Positions 35,631 to 46,352 of a DNA stretch of 64,000 nt are shown here, one piece after another. The translations under genes were made by a program, and so were the position numbers. Every line of letters begins with the position of its first letter. Positions within the stretch are counted from its first letter, which is position 1. The notes under the pieces were generated by a model that was not told where the DNA came from, did no database searches, and worked only from the letters and a program-made list of their open reading frames with translations. This DNA comes from Maratus speciosus (taxonomy: Eukaryota > Arthropoda > Arachnida > Araneae > Salticidae). The DNA lies in the NCBI GenBank assembly GCA_963932465.1, contig OZ010788.1, forward strand, positions 201,378,559 to 201,442,558, in the 5' to 3' direction.

Positions 35631-35702
35631 CAAAATTCTTTCTAATGCATTTGAAATAACCCGAACGGCATATTTCAAAAAACAAAAGGAATATATTTTT
35701 AC

Positions 35703-35792
35703 CTTTATGAGAACATCAGATATGATATCAAGGGAAGATTTAAACACCGCATCGTCCTGTAAAGGCGTTGTTATGACTAAATCTACCAAATT
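35703..35792 (-). CDS. CMIP: CMIP homologue exon (helical region)
   Basis: This 90-bp, 30-codon exon contains NLVDLVITTPLQDDAV, then FKSSLDIISDVLIK. It matches the human TLVDMALTSPLQDDSI segment closely, the strongest single match of the five. The acceptor is a long pyrimidine tract ending TTTACAG, and the donor is AAG/GTAAAAATA. It is phase 0/0. Two adjoining TTAA MITEs (35,008-35,437) sit only about 270 bp downstream in the intron. Confidence 0.92.
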
Positions 35793-36344
35793 CTGTAAAG
35801 AAAAAGAAAAAGACGTATATAAGGCATTCAAATCATAATTCCAAGCAAGAAGACAAAATAAACAAATTTAAGGTTACAAACAAAGTAACTAACAAATTGT
35901 AATTTTCGAGACATTCAAGATTCAAGTTTTCTGAAAAAAAAAAAAAAAATCAACAACCAAAAACATCATGATTGCTTCCTCTAAAACAAATGATTGGTTA
36001 AGATTGGACATTCAGTTAGCTAAGTGCAACGCCTTTTTGTTGGATAGATATTATTTTATTGGACTTATAACATTTTAATAACAAAGATTCTTTGTACTAC
36101 AATTTATCTTTGATTAGAAAGGAATTTATTGAGTAATAAATAATCCTTGTACTTTTTTTAAAATAGTTGTGAGGATGCGGTTACATAATTTTATAGAAAA
36201 ATCAAAATTTTCAGTTACCGTGCTTTAAACCCGAGATCATAAAAAAATCGTAATAGCCCATATATTCAGATTAACACCGTGTAAAGCACAGAAGGAAAAT
36301 AGAGAGGAAACATGCTGCTTTGATATGAAGCCAAACATACAATC

Positions 36345-36530
36345 TTAAAATTGGTTACAATTCGGCCGAAACACTTGCAGCTTGCTTTGACACTCCAGAC
36401 TTTTAAAGATCCCAACGAAATAAGTCAGCCCTCCTCCGACATACTTGTTCTGTTTGGGCCGAATGAGGTAATTTAAATTTGAGCAATAACTGGCCCTATA
36501 TTGCAAACCACCTTTGAGGGTATATGCCAT
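36345..36530 (-). other. Small open frame of unknown origin
   Basis: 61 codons, including LIRPKQNKYVGGGLTYFVGI and FKSLECQSKLQV. Composition is more protein-like than its surroundings. It does not match CMIP at this place, lacks clear splice sites, and is probably a transposon remnant. Confidence 0.25.
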
Positions 36531-36603
36531 CTATATTTTACTTTTACCTATATGATGTAAAGTGGCAGCGTACTAACGGACTTTTTTCCAAAATATATCC
36601 ATA

Positions 36604-36745
36604 GCTGCCAACTTTTACGCTTTTCTTTCCGCTTATATTTAATAGTAAATTTGACCTTATTTAATCGGCGAAATGTCCGATTAAATAAGTGAAAAATTTC
36701 TTTTAAATCTTAGTAGTAAGAGAAAAACGTAAAAGTTGGAAGCTG
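36604..36745. mobile_element. Foldback MITE, GCTGCCAACTTTTACG ends (TA-type)
   Basis: GCTGCCAACTTTTACGCTTT mirrors AAACGTAAAAGTTGGAAGC, with TA on both sides. The core TTAATCGGCGAAATGTCCGA is itself part of a palindrome and is homologous to the core of the TTAA MITE at 5,659-5,903. Confidence 0.82.
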
Positions 36746-36958
36746 TACATATATTTGCACATGAGTATTACCGTTGTCTGTTTCATTGTGTTACAAAAAA
36801 ACTCGCTAAATTCTTTTTCTAGAATAAACGTATTATGATTATAAGTGAGTTAATAAAAATATTTGTATCAGTGCATGTAGTTGCATTTCATATCATAGTT
36901 TGCAAGATTTTTGCACATCTCTTGAAACTGTTTAGCAATATTAAAATCAATTAATTCA

Positions 36959-37086
36959 TTACCCGCTGGTGTTGCATTGACGCAACAGTAAAATTAAATG
37001 CACATGCTTGAATTTGCTATCAAGCTACCACTATTTTTGTATTAAATTTTTTTACTTATTTGATAACAGAAACAAGTAGCGGATAG
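36959..37086. mobile_element. Possible decayed MITE with TGTTGC hairpin
   Basis: TACCCGCTGG at the left and AGCGGATA at the right are weakly inverted. TGTTGCATTGACGCAACA (36,970-36,987) is a subterminal hairpin like those of the TTAA MITEs. Target duplication not seen. Confidence 0.35.
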
Positions 37087-38915
37087 AACAGCTTAATGCA
37101 ACAACGTTAAAACTTCGACCGCACTAGGTAGCATAGCGATATGGGAAAAAATCAAAAAGTCCCTTGCCGTCTTTTGCACGTTGTTTTGTTGATGTTTATT
37201 TTCGTTTGTACTTGTTCTTTATCCATGTGTTGGTTTTTTTCCCTCATACTTTTATTAATGTTACTGTTACTGTTATTATTATAATTTAAGATGTTAATAC
37301 TTGACGATAACGCATTATAATTATTAATATTGTAATGCTAAAAAAAAATTATGAGATGCTCTCATTATACATTTGCTATAAAATAGGAACTGAAATAATC
37401 CTAAAATTAAAATATGTTTAGTTCAATGTAATAACTAAAGAAATTGAACTGTGCCCTATCAATTCGATTATATAAATACAAAGTGAAAACAAATAGTAAT
37501 AGCTTTTAAATCTTTCTAAGCTAATTTAAAAGCAAATTGAAACCACATTGACATACTATATGTAGTAATAATTGCATATACATAATTATCTTAGGGAACA
37601 AGTATTAAGTTATGTATATTTTAATTATAGAAGTATATGCTACTTAAAACATATTTATTGTTTTTTAAATCCTTGACTGAAAGCAAAGACAAAAGATTTA
37701 GCTTAAGATAAGAAATAATAATTTTATTATATCCCTTGGAGACTAATTTGCTATAAGCTTTAAAGCGGTTAAAACGCCACATACGTACGTGCCCCTATCT
37801 ATTTATTTATATGCAATGAGTTAAATATCCAATAACATTATTATGACATAAAAGATGAACTGCTTTTAAATTTTAAAAGTAAAAGTTATAGATATTTGTT
37901 TACTTATTTATAATTCTTACTACCATTTGGAAAGATCATGTTCTAAATATATTGTTTTTAATATTATTTTCAAATATTTTGGATAGGTGGCGCCAGTATT
38001 AAATGCAAAGCTTATTTTTTCTCTTTGTTTCAAACCAGGTTTAAAGAAATCCTTGCGAGATTCCCTTCTGCTTCTGCCTTCTTCTATTGCGCAGGCGCTT
38101 CTTTAACATTGCTGCATTAAGCTGTCCCCATCCGCTACTACCAAAGCCCGCTTTGGCTACTATAGAAACATTGATCATTAAATAAAGTGAAGATTTTCTT
38201 TCAAAATTTTCTGGTGGCAAACGTTTTTTTTTTGCAAAGAAGTTGAAGATCCTTGTGTCATAGTTTCGACAATTAATGGGATAAAAATTGCGAATTGGTA
38301 GCTTCAAATGTTAAATGAAATCAGTTCAAAATGAAAATATAACTTGCAGAACTGACTTCGAGACATCAGATTTTCAGATTTAAACATCAGAAATATAACC
38401 AATATTTAATATGCTTTTTTGTGTGTAAGGTTTTTTTTTCAGAGATGAAGTAATTAACAGATGAGAAAATATACGTAATAGTTTTTAGTACAGCTCATGT
38501 AATTTATAAAAAAAAACTATATTCATTTGAATAGTGAGTACTTTAATCACGCCCGCTCCTCTCTTTCCAACACTCCAGCGTTGAAAATAGTTAGGTTCCC
38601 TCCCCCTTGTTTAAGGACTATAATTCCATGTATATATGTTAGTTTTTATCCATTTCACTCAACTTTTAATACATTTCACGCTGTGTCTAAGGCTCTGGGC
38701 GGGGCTTGTTGAACTTAAGCCATTTAGCAGGCCTCCCCATCCGGCTGAACCTAACCTGTGTCTTCGGCTTTGATCCCAGCCTACTGAATTTCTCTCGAAA
38801 AAAGAAGAGACCAAGGCGCGCAGATTTTCTGGTTCGGGGTAAGACTGACGTAGTTGCACTAAGTGAAATAAAAGGCACTGTGAACTGTGTGCCGCGTATC
38901 TTCCTTCCTTGCACT
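37087..38915. other. Intronic sequence with an unassigned GC-richer repeat
   Basis: Mostly featureless. 38,041-38,307 (minus-strand open frame ending in an RKRRxRRRQKQKG-like basic stretch) and 38,690-38,915 (CTGTGTCTTCGGCTTTGATC region) are GC-richer and look like fragments of a repeat family. I cannot identify them. Confidence 0.4.
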
Positions 38916-40011
38916 ATGAACAACATGCCACATACAAGAACAAAACGAGGGGGATTTGCAAATATTTATTACTTGTACAAACAAGTTGCCGCAGGGGCAT
39001 TGCGTGTCTACAGCAGAAACCATGGTCTACGCCGAGAACCGTGTATTGTAAAAGCTGCACGGGACTTAATACGCAAATTTGAAGAAACTAGTTGCACATG
39101 CGATGGATCTCGGCCTGGAAGAAAAATTTGTTCCTGTCGAGGCTGTTGCAGAAATCCATGAGACGAAAAGCGAAGTTTCTCTTGCAAGTGCACACGGTAT
39201 TTCACACGTTCTTTAGTAGTCGAATTCTACGGTCCGCAAGATTCTATGTTCTGTTCTTCACATCTTTCCGTATCGGTTCCAGTGTGTCCAAGTGTTGCAA
39301 ACGGGTGATAAGCAACAACGACTAGATTTTGCGAATGAATTCCTCATCCGGTATGACGAAGATGATAGCTGGCTTTTACGTGGCCATTCTGTGAACGGTC
39401 GAGGCCCATTTCTCATTGACTGGTAACGTTAATTCGAAGAACCGTGTGCATTGAGCAGATCCCATGATGTGGCTCAATTGCCGTTACACGAAGAAAAAGT
39501 GACTGTGTGGTGCGGTATAACAAGCAACTTCATCCTCAGCCCTTACTTTTTTGAAGAGGTTACTTCCGTAGGTCTTCAAACGTGTACGGTAACGAGTGTT
39601 CGCTATCTAGAAAGGTTGATAAATTGCGTAATTCCCAATTTGCAACAGCGAAATGCTCTATCTGACGTCGTGTGTATGCAAGATTGCGTTCCTCCGCACG
39701 TAGGATCTTCCGTCAAACATTTCTTAACACAACAGTTTGGAGACAGAGTTATCTACCGCAATTTCACGTTTCCGTGGGCGCCAAGATCCCCAGATCTCAC
39801 TACAATGGATTTCTGGCTGTGAGGATATCTGAAATCCAAAGTGTAAGCGTTTATACCACAAACTGCATCTGATTTGAAAGATGGCATCAGACGCCAGGTT
39901 CAACAGATTCCTCTTGCCATGATACGTGCTTCGTACTTTCCACCATCTGCCGCATGGAAAGTGTCATCGTGTGTGAAGGAGGTCGTGTGGAAAATTTGTG
40001 AAACACAATAA
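38916..40011 (+). pseudogene. mariner/Tc1-superfamily transposase, inactivated
   Basis: Translating across frames gives an N-terminal DNA-binding-like part (about 38,916-39,150), a frameshift, then a DDE-type catalytic part: EKVTVWCGI at about 39,496, DCVPPHVGSSVKHFLTQQFG from about 39,682, and WAPRSPDLTTMDFWL ending at 39,820. The next codon of the family's WLWGYLKSKVY motif is TGA, and another stop follows at KV. Further stops lie near 39,212 and 39,425, so it is dead. The right terminal repeat is ATTATTTACAATCACCCTTA (about 40,331-40,350); the left end is not recognised. Confidence 0.85.
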
Positions 40012-41393
40012 AATGTTATTCTTTCTGTTGCTTCTCTGACATTATTGGTTGTTTTCAGTTTTCTTCGTAGCCTGTCTAATGCCGACGATTTTCGTGCTAC
40101 AGGTACACTACTTATTCCAACGCTATTTATGGTTTTTCACTGTGGAGATCACATTCCAATAAAAAAAATAGGTGTTGCCATTTGAAATTTTCGAAATTCT
40201 GTCGCTACAACCGTAACTATTAAAGTTTAACTGTTGTTTTTTCATATGATTCTTTGGCGCATACCTCACAGTATTTTAAGCGAAAATTTCATTAAGTTTC
40301 TGTGAACTAAGGGCTCAAATATCGGGATATTATTTACAATCACCCTTATAATAAGTTTTTTTTAAAGGTAATAGTTTATTTAAAATAAATATTTTGTTTA
40401 GGTAATTTTAAAAACAGGTAAAATAAATTATGTCCAATTTCATTAACAAAAAAAAAAAAAAAAAAAAAAAAAAAACAAAAAAACTAGAAGACGTAAAATA
40501 AAAAGCATTGTTGAATTAAAAATGTACTGACAACAAAGGGCAAATTTTTGCGAACTACACAGGATATAATAATTTTAAATAATATTGCATGCATTTGAAA
40601 TAAAAGTTATTTGAATCTTACCTGTTCATATTGCCATTAACATATTTAACGAACTCTGCACTGAATGTGCATTCTAATTTCTTCTACTGTAGAACTAGTC
40701 TTTTAAACAAAACTAAAATATTAGGTTGTCTTTAAAGTTCTGATTAACCTATTTACTTCACATACCTGTTTACAGACGATCAAATATATACTCAGTTATA
40801 ACATATGAATCTTTTTGAACGAGTATTCGATTTTCAAGATTTAGAAACATTTGTATAAAGTCCTTAAAAACCGTCCTGTTAAGTGAAAGAAAATATATTA
40901 AAAATAATCGTATAAACAAAAAAGACAATTGTAATAGCATAACTAATCAAATAAAGATCTTGCTATAACTAAAATTCCACAAACAAAAGACATTCGTTAT
41001 GTACCAATACACAATGAACCTTGCGCAGAACTCCATACTAAAAATAAGTCTGCAAATAAACATTTTATGGTAACTTAATAAGTGCATTTTGTTAATGAGT
41101 TAAGTCAATTTGGGGACAAGGAAAACTCCAAGTTCTTATCAGCTTAGGCGAACATCAGAACCTACTAAAATAAATCATTTTTAACATTTCGCTTGTTGTG
41201 TTAAATAATTTAAGTAAAATGCTCTATGAAAGTGCTTGTGTTGAAAATGTGGGCTTATATTTGGAAATCTCGTTAGTACCCATCATTTCATCGTGCTTCT
41301 ATAGATAAAAATAATACAGAAAATTATAGCTGAAGTGCCTACTTTTAGAACTTTACCTTTCTTTAAGATTAATGAAAAGTTCAAATATATATA
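40012..41393. other. Transposon 3' flank and unassigned intron
   Basis: 40,012-40,352 is the transposon's non-coding right end. An A-run of about 30 lies at 40,447-40,475. The remainder is AT-rich without exon signals. Confidence 0.5.
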
Positions 41394-41495
41394 CAGCCTG
41401 TTCCAAAAATATAGACAAAGATAAAAAAAAATGACATCCCAAGCTAAAATACCTTTCATGTATTTTCCGAAATGATTCAGATCCTTCTTTTTAAT

Positions 41496-41752
41496 CGTGG
41501 CCGAGAGATTCTGCTCTCGAAGCTGGTAGACGGGAGGTGCTGGGGTCGATCCCAATCGCGCCCGTCGGCCTAATCGTTCGGAGTTTTCGTGGTTTTCTTC
41601 GAACTTTCGTGGTTTTCTTGGGTTCTCCAAGCGTTAATACGGGTTAGGTTCCCTTAGAAAGACCTCCACGGAAGGCACTCCTCCCCCCCTTAGGGCCTAT
41701 ATCCCACGTGCTGATAATTGGCCGACATAAATACAACCAACCAACCAACCAA
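41496..41752 (+). mobile_element. tRNA-derived SINE with perfect target duplication
   Basis: 257 bp flanked by a perfect 13-bp direct repeat CCTTCTTTTTAAT (41,483-41,495; 41,753-41,765). The head carries a box-A-like GTGGCCGAGAGATTCTG and a box-B-like GGGTCGATCCC, resembling a serine/leucine-type tRNA gene. The tail is (CAAC)n, about four and a half units. Both polymerase III boxes and the exact duplication support a recent retrotransposition into the Tc3-like element. Confidence 0.92.
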
Positions 41753-42004
41753 CCTTCTTTTTAATTGATTTAATCGGATTTATTGTGAAAAGAATTAGAA
41801 AATACGTAAACACGATGAAAAAATTAAAAAAAAAACTTACTTAGAAATATTAATAGTAAAATATTTTTTTCCAGCAGACTATTATTCATTCACATTTCTT
41901 GAATGTATATATCGTCTGCAGTTTCAACTTTTATTGGTTTGGAATGATTTTTGGCTTTTTTTTTTTTTTGACTGACTAATCAAACTTTTTATAAACTCAA
42001 CAAA

Positions 42005-42980
42005 ATGCCTAGAGATAAAGAGATTTCCAAGGAGGAGGTCATCAAAGTTTTGACTTCCGAAAGAGATATCCAAGATTTTAAAGAGATCTTTAAAAAGTGT
42101 TTACAGAATTTAGCATAATGGCGATTGGCGGCAAGTGGTGTAAAAAGATCTGGTCAACAAAGAATTACATCCATGCGCGATACCAGAATCATTCTAAGCA
42201 TGGTATCTAGAAAAAATATTTCATTGCGAAAAATTCCATCCAAATATGGAGTGTCAAAAAATACCATTCACACAAGAATACTGGAATATAAAAGAATATT
42301 TTTCAAGAAAATGTTAATAAATCATGCTTAAGAAAACACTGCAAAATTGTACGTTTAAACTGGGCTAAGGAAATGATGTCTTATGGTGATAAATGGCTGT
42401 CAACAATTTTTAGTGACGAGAAAAAGTAGAACTTGGATGGACCAGATGTATATAAATTTTACTGGTATGATTTAAGAAGCGAACCAAGAAGTTTCTTCAG
42501 TAGACAGCAAGGGGGAGTATCAATAATGACTTGGGGGGGGGGGGGGGTTCGTTTTAATATAAAAAAAATTGGCATTTTGCAGCAAGAAACTGAACTCCCA
42601 AGACTATCAGCAAATCCTAGAAAATCATTTTATTCCACTACAGGAATTGCTGGGAGGACCAAGCTGTGTATTTCAACAAGCCTATTCGTGTGTCTAACTC
42701 GACAAAGGTGTTGTTTAAACATGCATAATATCAATGTCATGGGCTGGCCATCGCTTAGTCCGGACTTAAATCCCATGGAGAACGTGTGAATACATCTAGC
42801 ACGAAAAGTATAATGAAAATGGACGCCAGTATTTTTTGATCAAGGACCTTACAATAGCGATAGAGCAAGCATTGCATGAACTGTCCCCAGAGGTAATGCA
42901 AAACTCAGTATTTTCGATGGAAAACGTGTATTTGGGGTGATTAAAGGCAATGGAAACACAATTAAATACGAACTAACATT
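42005..42980 (+). pseudogene. Tc3-like transposase, inactivated
   Basis: Begins MPRDKEISKEEVIKVL. A helix-turn-helix-like part SLRKIPSKYGVSKNTIHTRI is at about 42,221-42,281. Catalytic landmarks are IFSDEKK-stop-NLDGPDVYKFYW near 42,408 and INVMGWPSLSPDLNPMENV ending at 42,789, followed by a stop where the family has tryptophan. A 15-base G-run at 42,533-42,547 breaks the frame after GGVSIMTWG. Several stops and frameshifts make it non-functional. Confidence 0.9.
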
Positions 42981-43277
42981 CGCAACTGTGTTCCTCAACT
43001 GTAAATAATCATAAAATAAACATTGTCTATAATTATGGTACACCCTGTTTTCTGTTTTTCTAAATAAATTCAGCATTTGTTGTGTTTTCTAATAGAAATT
43101 AATCCTAACTTATGCTTCATGTAGTGTTTATATTAGACACATAAAAAAAATTCATCCCATTCTATTTTTACTGTGAATTGTATTTTATGCTTTTGTCTAT
43201 ATTTTTGGGACACACTGTCATATAGTTAAAATCTTAACGTTTAACAATTAACAATATGTTAATATTAAAAACGATGA

Positions 43278-43524
43278 TTAACGCTCGCTGCGCAACCCGA
43301 GATTTTCTCGGGGATGCATTTTTCCGTCTAATAAACCCTCATTTATTATTCCCACCAGTATTTTTTTTATTGTAAAATTTTGCCTTATTTAATCTGAGCA
43401 TTTTCCCGATTAAATTAGACAAAAAATTTTGTTTTGAAAAACCGGTGACAAAAGAATAAAAATTCTTAAAAGACGCGATTTTGGAAGCTATTTTGATAAA
43501 ACAATTACGCTGAGAGAGGGTTAA
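43278..43524. mobile_element. TTAA MITE, CTCGCTGCGCAACCC subfamily (copy 2)
   Basis: TTAA at both ends. CTCGCTGCGCAACCCGAG is at the left, with the palindrome CCCGAGATTTTCTCGGG (43,296-43,312). The core TTTTGCCTTATTTAATCTGA is near 43,378. Inverted relative to the copy at 5,659-5,903. Confidence 0.88.
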
Positions 43525-44449
43525 GTATTTAAATAAGTGAAAATATGCCAAAAATTTAATCTTATATTGTTTGAAAAACCAACATCTTTCATGCTTTATA
43601 TCATGGTTTCATCTCCCATCTCCTCCCACCAGTCAGTGGCGCAGGGAAGGGAATTTCGGGGTTAAAACCCCTCCCAGAGCTAAAAACAGCACAGTTATTG
43701 CCGCTTATATGAATCATCGGTTAATCAAATTATCCGAATCAATCAAAACCAAAATCATTATTGGTGTTTTTATCTTAACTCTCCACTTTATTGAATCAAA
43801 TTCTATTCAATAAACGTGACTCATTAGAATAGCGGTTATTGTACTTAAAAATGGAGAAAACGCATAACAGATAAATGTGAAAAATGGTAATTCGTTTGCA
43901 ATATTCTTTTAAAATAACTTTAATTATAAAACATTAATGGTTTGCAAAAATGGGGGCGTGGCGGACCCATAAACTACGAAAAATAAACAAGGTCGAATAT
44001 TTAGCTTTTAGAACAGACCGATCAAGCAAATAAAGCTTTTATAGGAGTCAGGGCTAACTTTTCATTTCTTATAACGGTCTGTGCCGAGACGGGTCCGCGC
44101 TATGAAATTTTGGTCCATGCAGACCTCTTATCCTGCAAACCAGAAATTTTTAGTGTTTATCCTGAGAGAAATTATATAAAAAACAGCACAGTGTACTCAA
44201 ACCACACAAAAATGGCATTGTACAGCCATGAATTAGTGGAACGCAATGTGATGCATTGTCTTCCATTAAATGTGCAATAATAGAATCTGAAATATTTCTT
44301 TCTTTTTTTTTTTTCTTTTGCTTTCTTTAGAAAAAACAACATAAAATATTGATGAAATAAAATAAAAAAAGAAGAAGGACAAACTGTAATGGTAGAGCAA
44401 ACTACAATAAACAGTTTTTGCATAGGAAATCAGTACCCAATACGGTTAT
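43525..44449. other. Unassigned intronic sequence
   Basis: A CAGTGGCGCAGGGAAGGG block near 43,634 resembles a hAT terminus but no partner was found. Small open frames here are not convincing. Confidence 0.4.
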
Positions 44450-44680
44450 TTAAACAACAAGGCTACTTCAATCCGACCAATCGGTTATTTTACCGATACC
44501 AAGTGAAAATATTTCAATTCAAATCAAAAATTTCTTCATAAAATAAATAACATAAAAATCACACACAAACATTACAAACTAAAAATAAAAAGTCAGTTTT
44601 AAAAGCTAAAGTTCTGAATAAAAATTCTGGTGTGAAATTATTTTATAAAACTTGATTAAAATTCTTGGTCTGTATTAAAA
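44450..44680. repeat. Dispersed repeat with ATCGGT hairpin (relative of 35,438-35,630)
   Basis: ATCGGTTATTTTACCGAT at 44,480-44,497 is a 6-bp-stem hairpin, followed by segments shared with 35,438-35,630, including AAATTCTGGTGTGAAAT. Probably a decayed member of the MITE superfamily. Confidence 0.55.
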
Positions 44681-45254
44681 GCATTGAATATATATTTTAA
44701 TATTTATATTTCTCACGATATCACGAAAATGCTGGAATTGCACAATAATTCTATCAGTGACATCGTATGGGATTTCAGCTACATAATATGAATAATATTC
44801 CAAAATGTGGAGCATCTAGTTCAACGCTTTTTGGACACGATAACTTTCAACAAGTTTTGTGGCATAGTTGCATTTAAGGTTAGCAAAGTAAATTCATTGA
44901 CATCTTTGTTGAAGAAACTGCATATATTCTTAAATTTGTGAACAAGAATTCGTGTTTGGCTTAGAATGAAACAGCTATTTTTTTTACTTACTAAATAATT
45001 TGCAACCTTGGTTTCTTACACAAAAATTATTTGCTGTAATGTGTTCTTCCAGTCCTTAAAGTTTGTCTCATCTTTGTTGAAATAATTTGTATAAATGTGA
45101 CGTTTGTTTTCTGTTATATCATTGTTGTATTTTAGGTTTTGTAACTCTAAGCTAGCAAACGCTGTTTAAATTATTCATGTCTAACATAGTTGCTGATTCT
45201 AATAAATAGAAAAAAGTAGAATTATGATTTAATTGATTGAAAAGAATGATTCAC
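44681..45254. other. Unassigned intronic sequence
   Basis: AT-rich with no terminal repeats or exon signals recognised. Confidence 0.4.
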
Positions 45255-45860
45255 TTAAACAGTGATTCTAATAAGCGGCGACTACTGGACTAGTTATGAA
45301 TAGCTTACCCCCTCCTCTCTCCATAGCCGAATTCTGGCTTCTCCACTGATACCACACGTTGATTTTTCTTTAGAATATTTTCTTTCTCTATTGTCGTGTT
45401 GTTGATGGAAATATTATTTAGGGTGGGACATACAGAAAAAGAGAGTAAAAAAAAAGTTTAATTTATGACTACACTATAGAATTATGTAATTGTTTGAAAG
45501 AAAGGCTAAAATTTGTTTAAGTGTGTTGTACCCATATATTTTTATTGTTATTTTCGCTTAACGAGTGATTTTTAATAAGCGGCGACTATCAGCTATCCAG
45601 CTATCAATATCTCACCCCCTCTTCTCTCCAGAGCCGAATCCTGACTGCTCCACTGCTGCCACCCGATTTTTCTTTAGAACATTTTCTTTCCCATTGTTGA
45701 TAGAGATATTATTTAAGGTGGGACAAACAGAAAAAAAGGGATACATTTATTTTTTTTTTTTTTAATGACTAAATTATAGAGTTATCGAATAGTTTGAAAG
45801 AAAAGCTATAATTTATTCACGTGTGTTATACCCACATATTTATTGTTATTTTATGCAACA
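45255..45860. repeat. 304-bp tandem duplication, two copies
   Basis: AATAAGCGGCGACTA starts at about 45,270 and 45,574. Both copies then share CCCCCTCYTCTCTCCAKAGC, TTTTTCTTTAGAAYATTTTC and TATTTAGGGTGGGACAWACA or its near match. Substitutions between copies are scattered, so the duplication is not very recent. Confidence 0.9.
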
Positions 45861-46036
45861 ATATTGTTATTTTTTGTACCTATAAAAAATCGTTTTGTTT
45901 CGTTTTCCCCTATAGTCTGGAGGAGGGATAAGTATTTTTACACGTAAATATAAAAATAACTTTAAATTTTTAAAATAAATTAACTGAAACTTTTTTTTTT
46001 AACTTTTAAACTAACCACACAAGATTCAATACTTAC

Positions 46037-46108
46037 TTTAAGTTCTTTGAGCAAAATTTCGGGCCTTGTACAAGAACATAGCACTTTCTTGAATCTGAAT
46101 ATACTTCT
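46037..46108 (-). CDS. CMIP: CMIP homologue exon (after the PH domain)
   Basis: This 72-bp, 24-codon exon begins RSIFRFKKVLCSC and ends TRPEILLKELK. Human CMIP has KKIYKYKKVL then a WEVVLKEIR-like stretch here. The acceptor is a pyrimidine tract ending TTCTTCACAG. A nearer AG, 14 bp further in, would break the reading frame with the previous exon and lose the matching RSIFR residues, so I chose the outer one. The donor is AAA/GTAAGTATTG. It is phase 0/0. It is flanked by a hAT-satellite element on the upstream side (46,353-48,212) and a 304-bp tandem duplication on the downstream side. Confidence 0.88.
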
Positions 46109-46352
46109 CTGTGAAGAAAATATAAATAAACGAGCAAAAATTAATATTATTGTGAAGAGAAATCAGTTTTGGTATTTTTTATGCATACATATTTTATTTT
46201 ATTAGTTTTAATAAAAAGAATGTAGAATCATAATATGTGTATACAGTGCAACAGCAAACAGCGAGAGAGTCTCATAAACTCGAAAAAAGCGCTTAACTAC
46301 TTGATGCATGCTTTATTTAATAATAACAACAAACTTCATACACTCTTTAGAA

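Larger units (their letters stand above)
41394..43217. mobile_element. Tc3-like transposon, complete ends, dead gene, SINE inside
   Basis: CAGCCTGTTCCAAAAATATA at the left mirrors TATATTTTTGGGACACACTG at the right; TA precedes the left end, while the right flank has mutated to TC. Without the SINE at 41,496-41,752 (and one copy of its 13-bp target duplication) the element is about 1.55 kb, the normal size for Tc1/Tc3 elements. Confidence 0.88.

Noticed and set aside
36345..36530. CMIP exon candidate on the minus strand
   Set aside because: The protein does not align with CMIP, and the neighbouring exons join in frame without it.
38706..39161. 151-codon open frame as a host gene
   Set aside because: Its second half is the N-terminal part of the dead mariner-type transposase and its first half is unidentified repeat sequence. 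It is not an intact gene.
46037..46094. Shorter version of the 46.1k exon using the inner AG
   Set aside because: It would leave a one-base phase mismatch with the 51.9k exon and drop residues RSIFR that align with the family.
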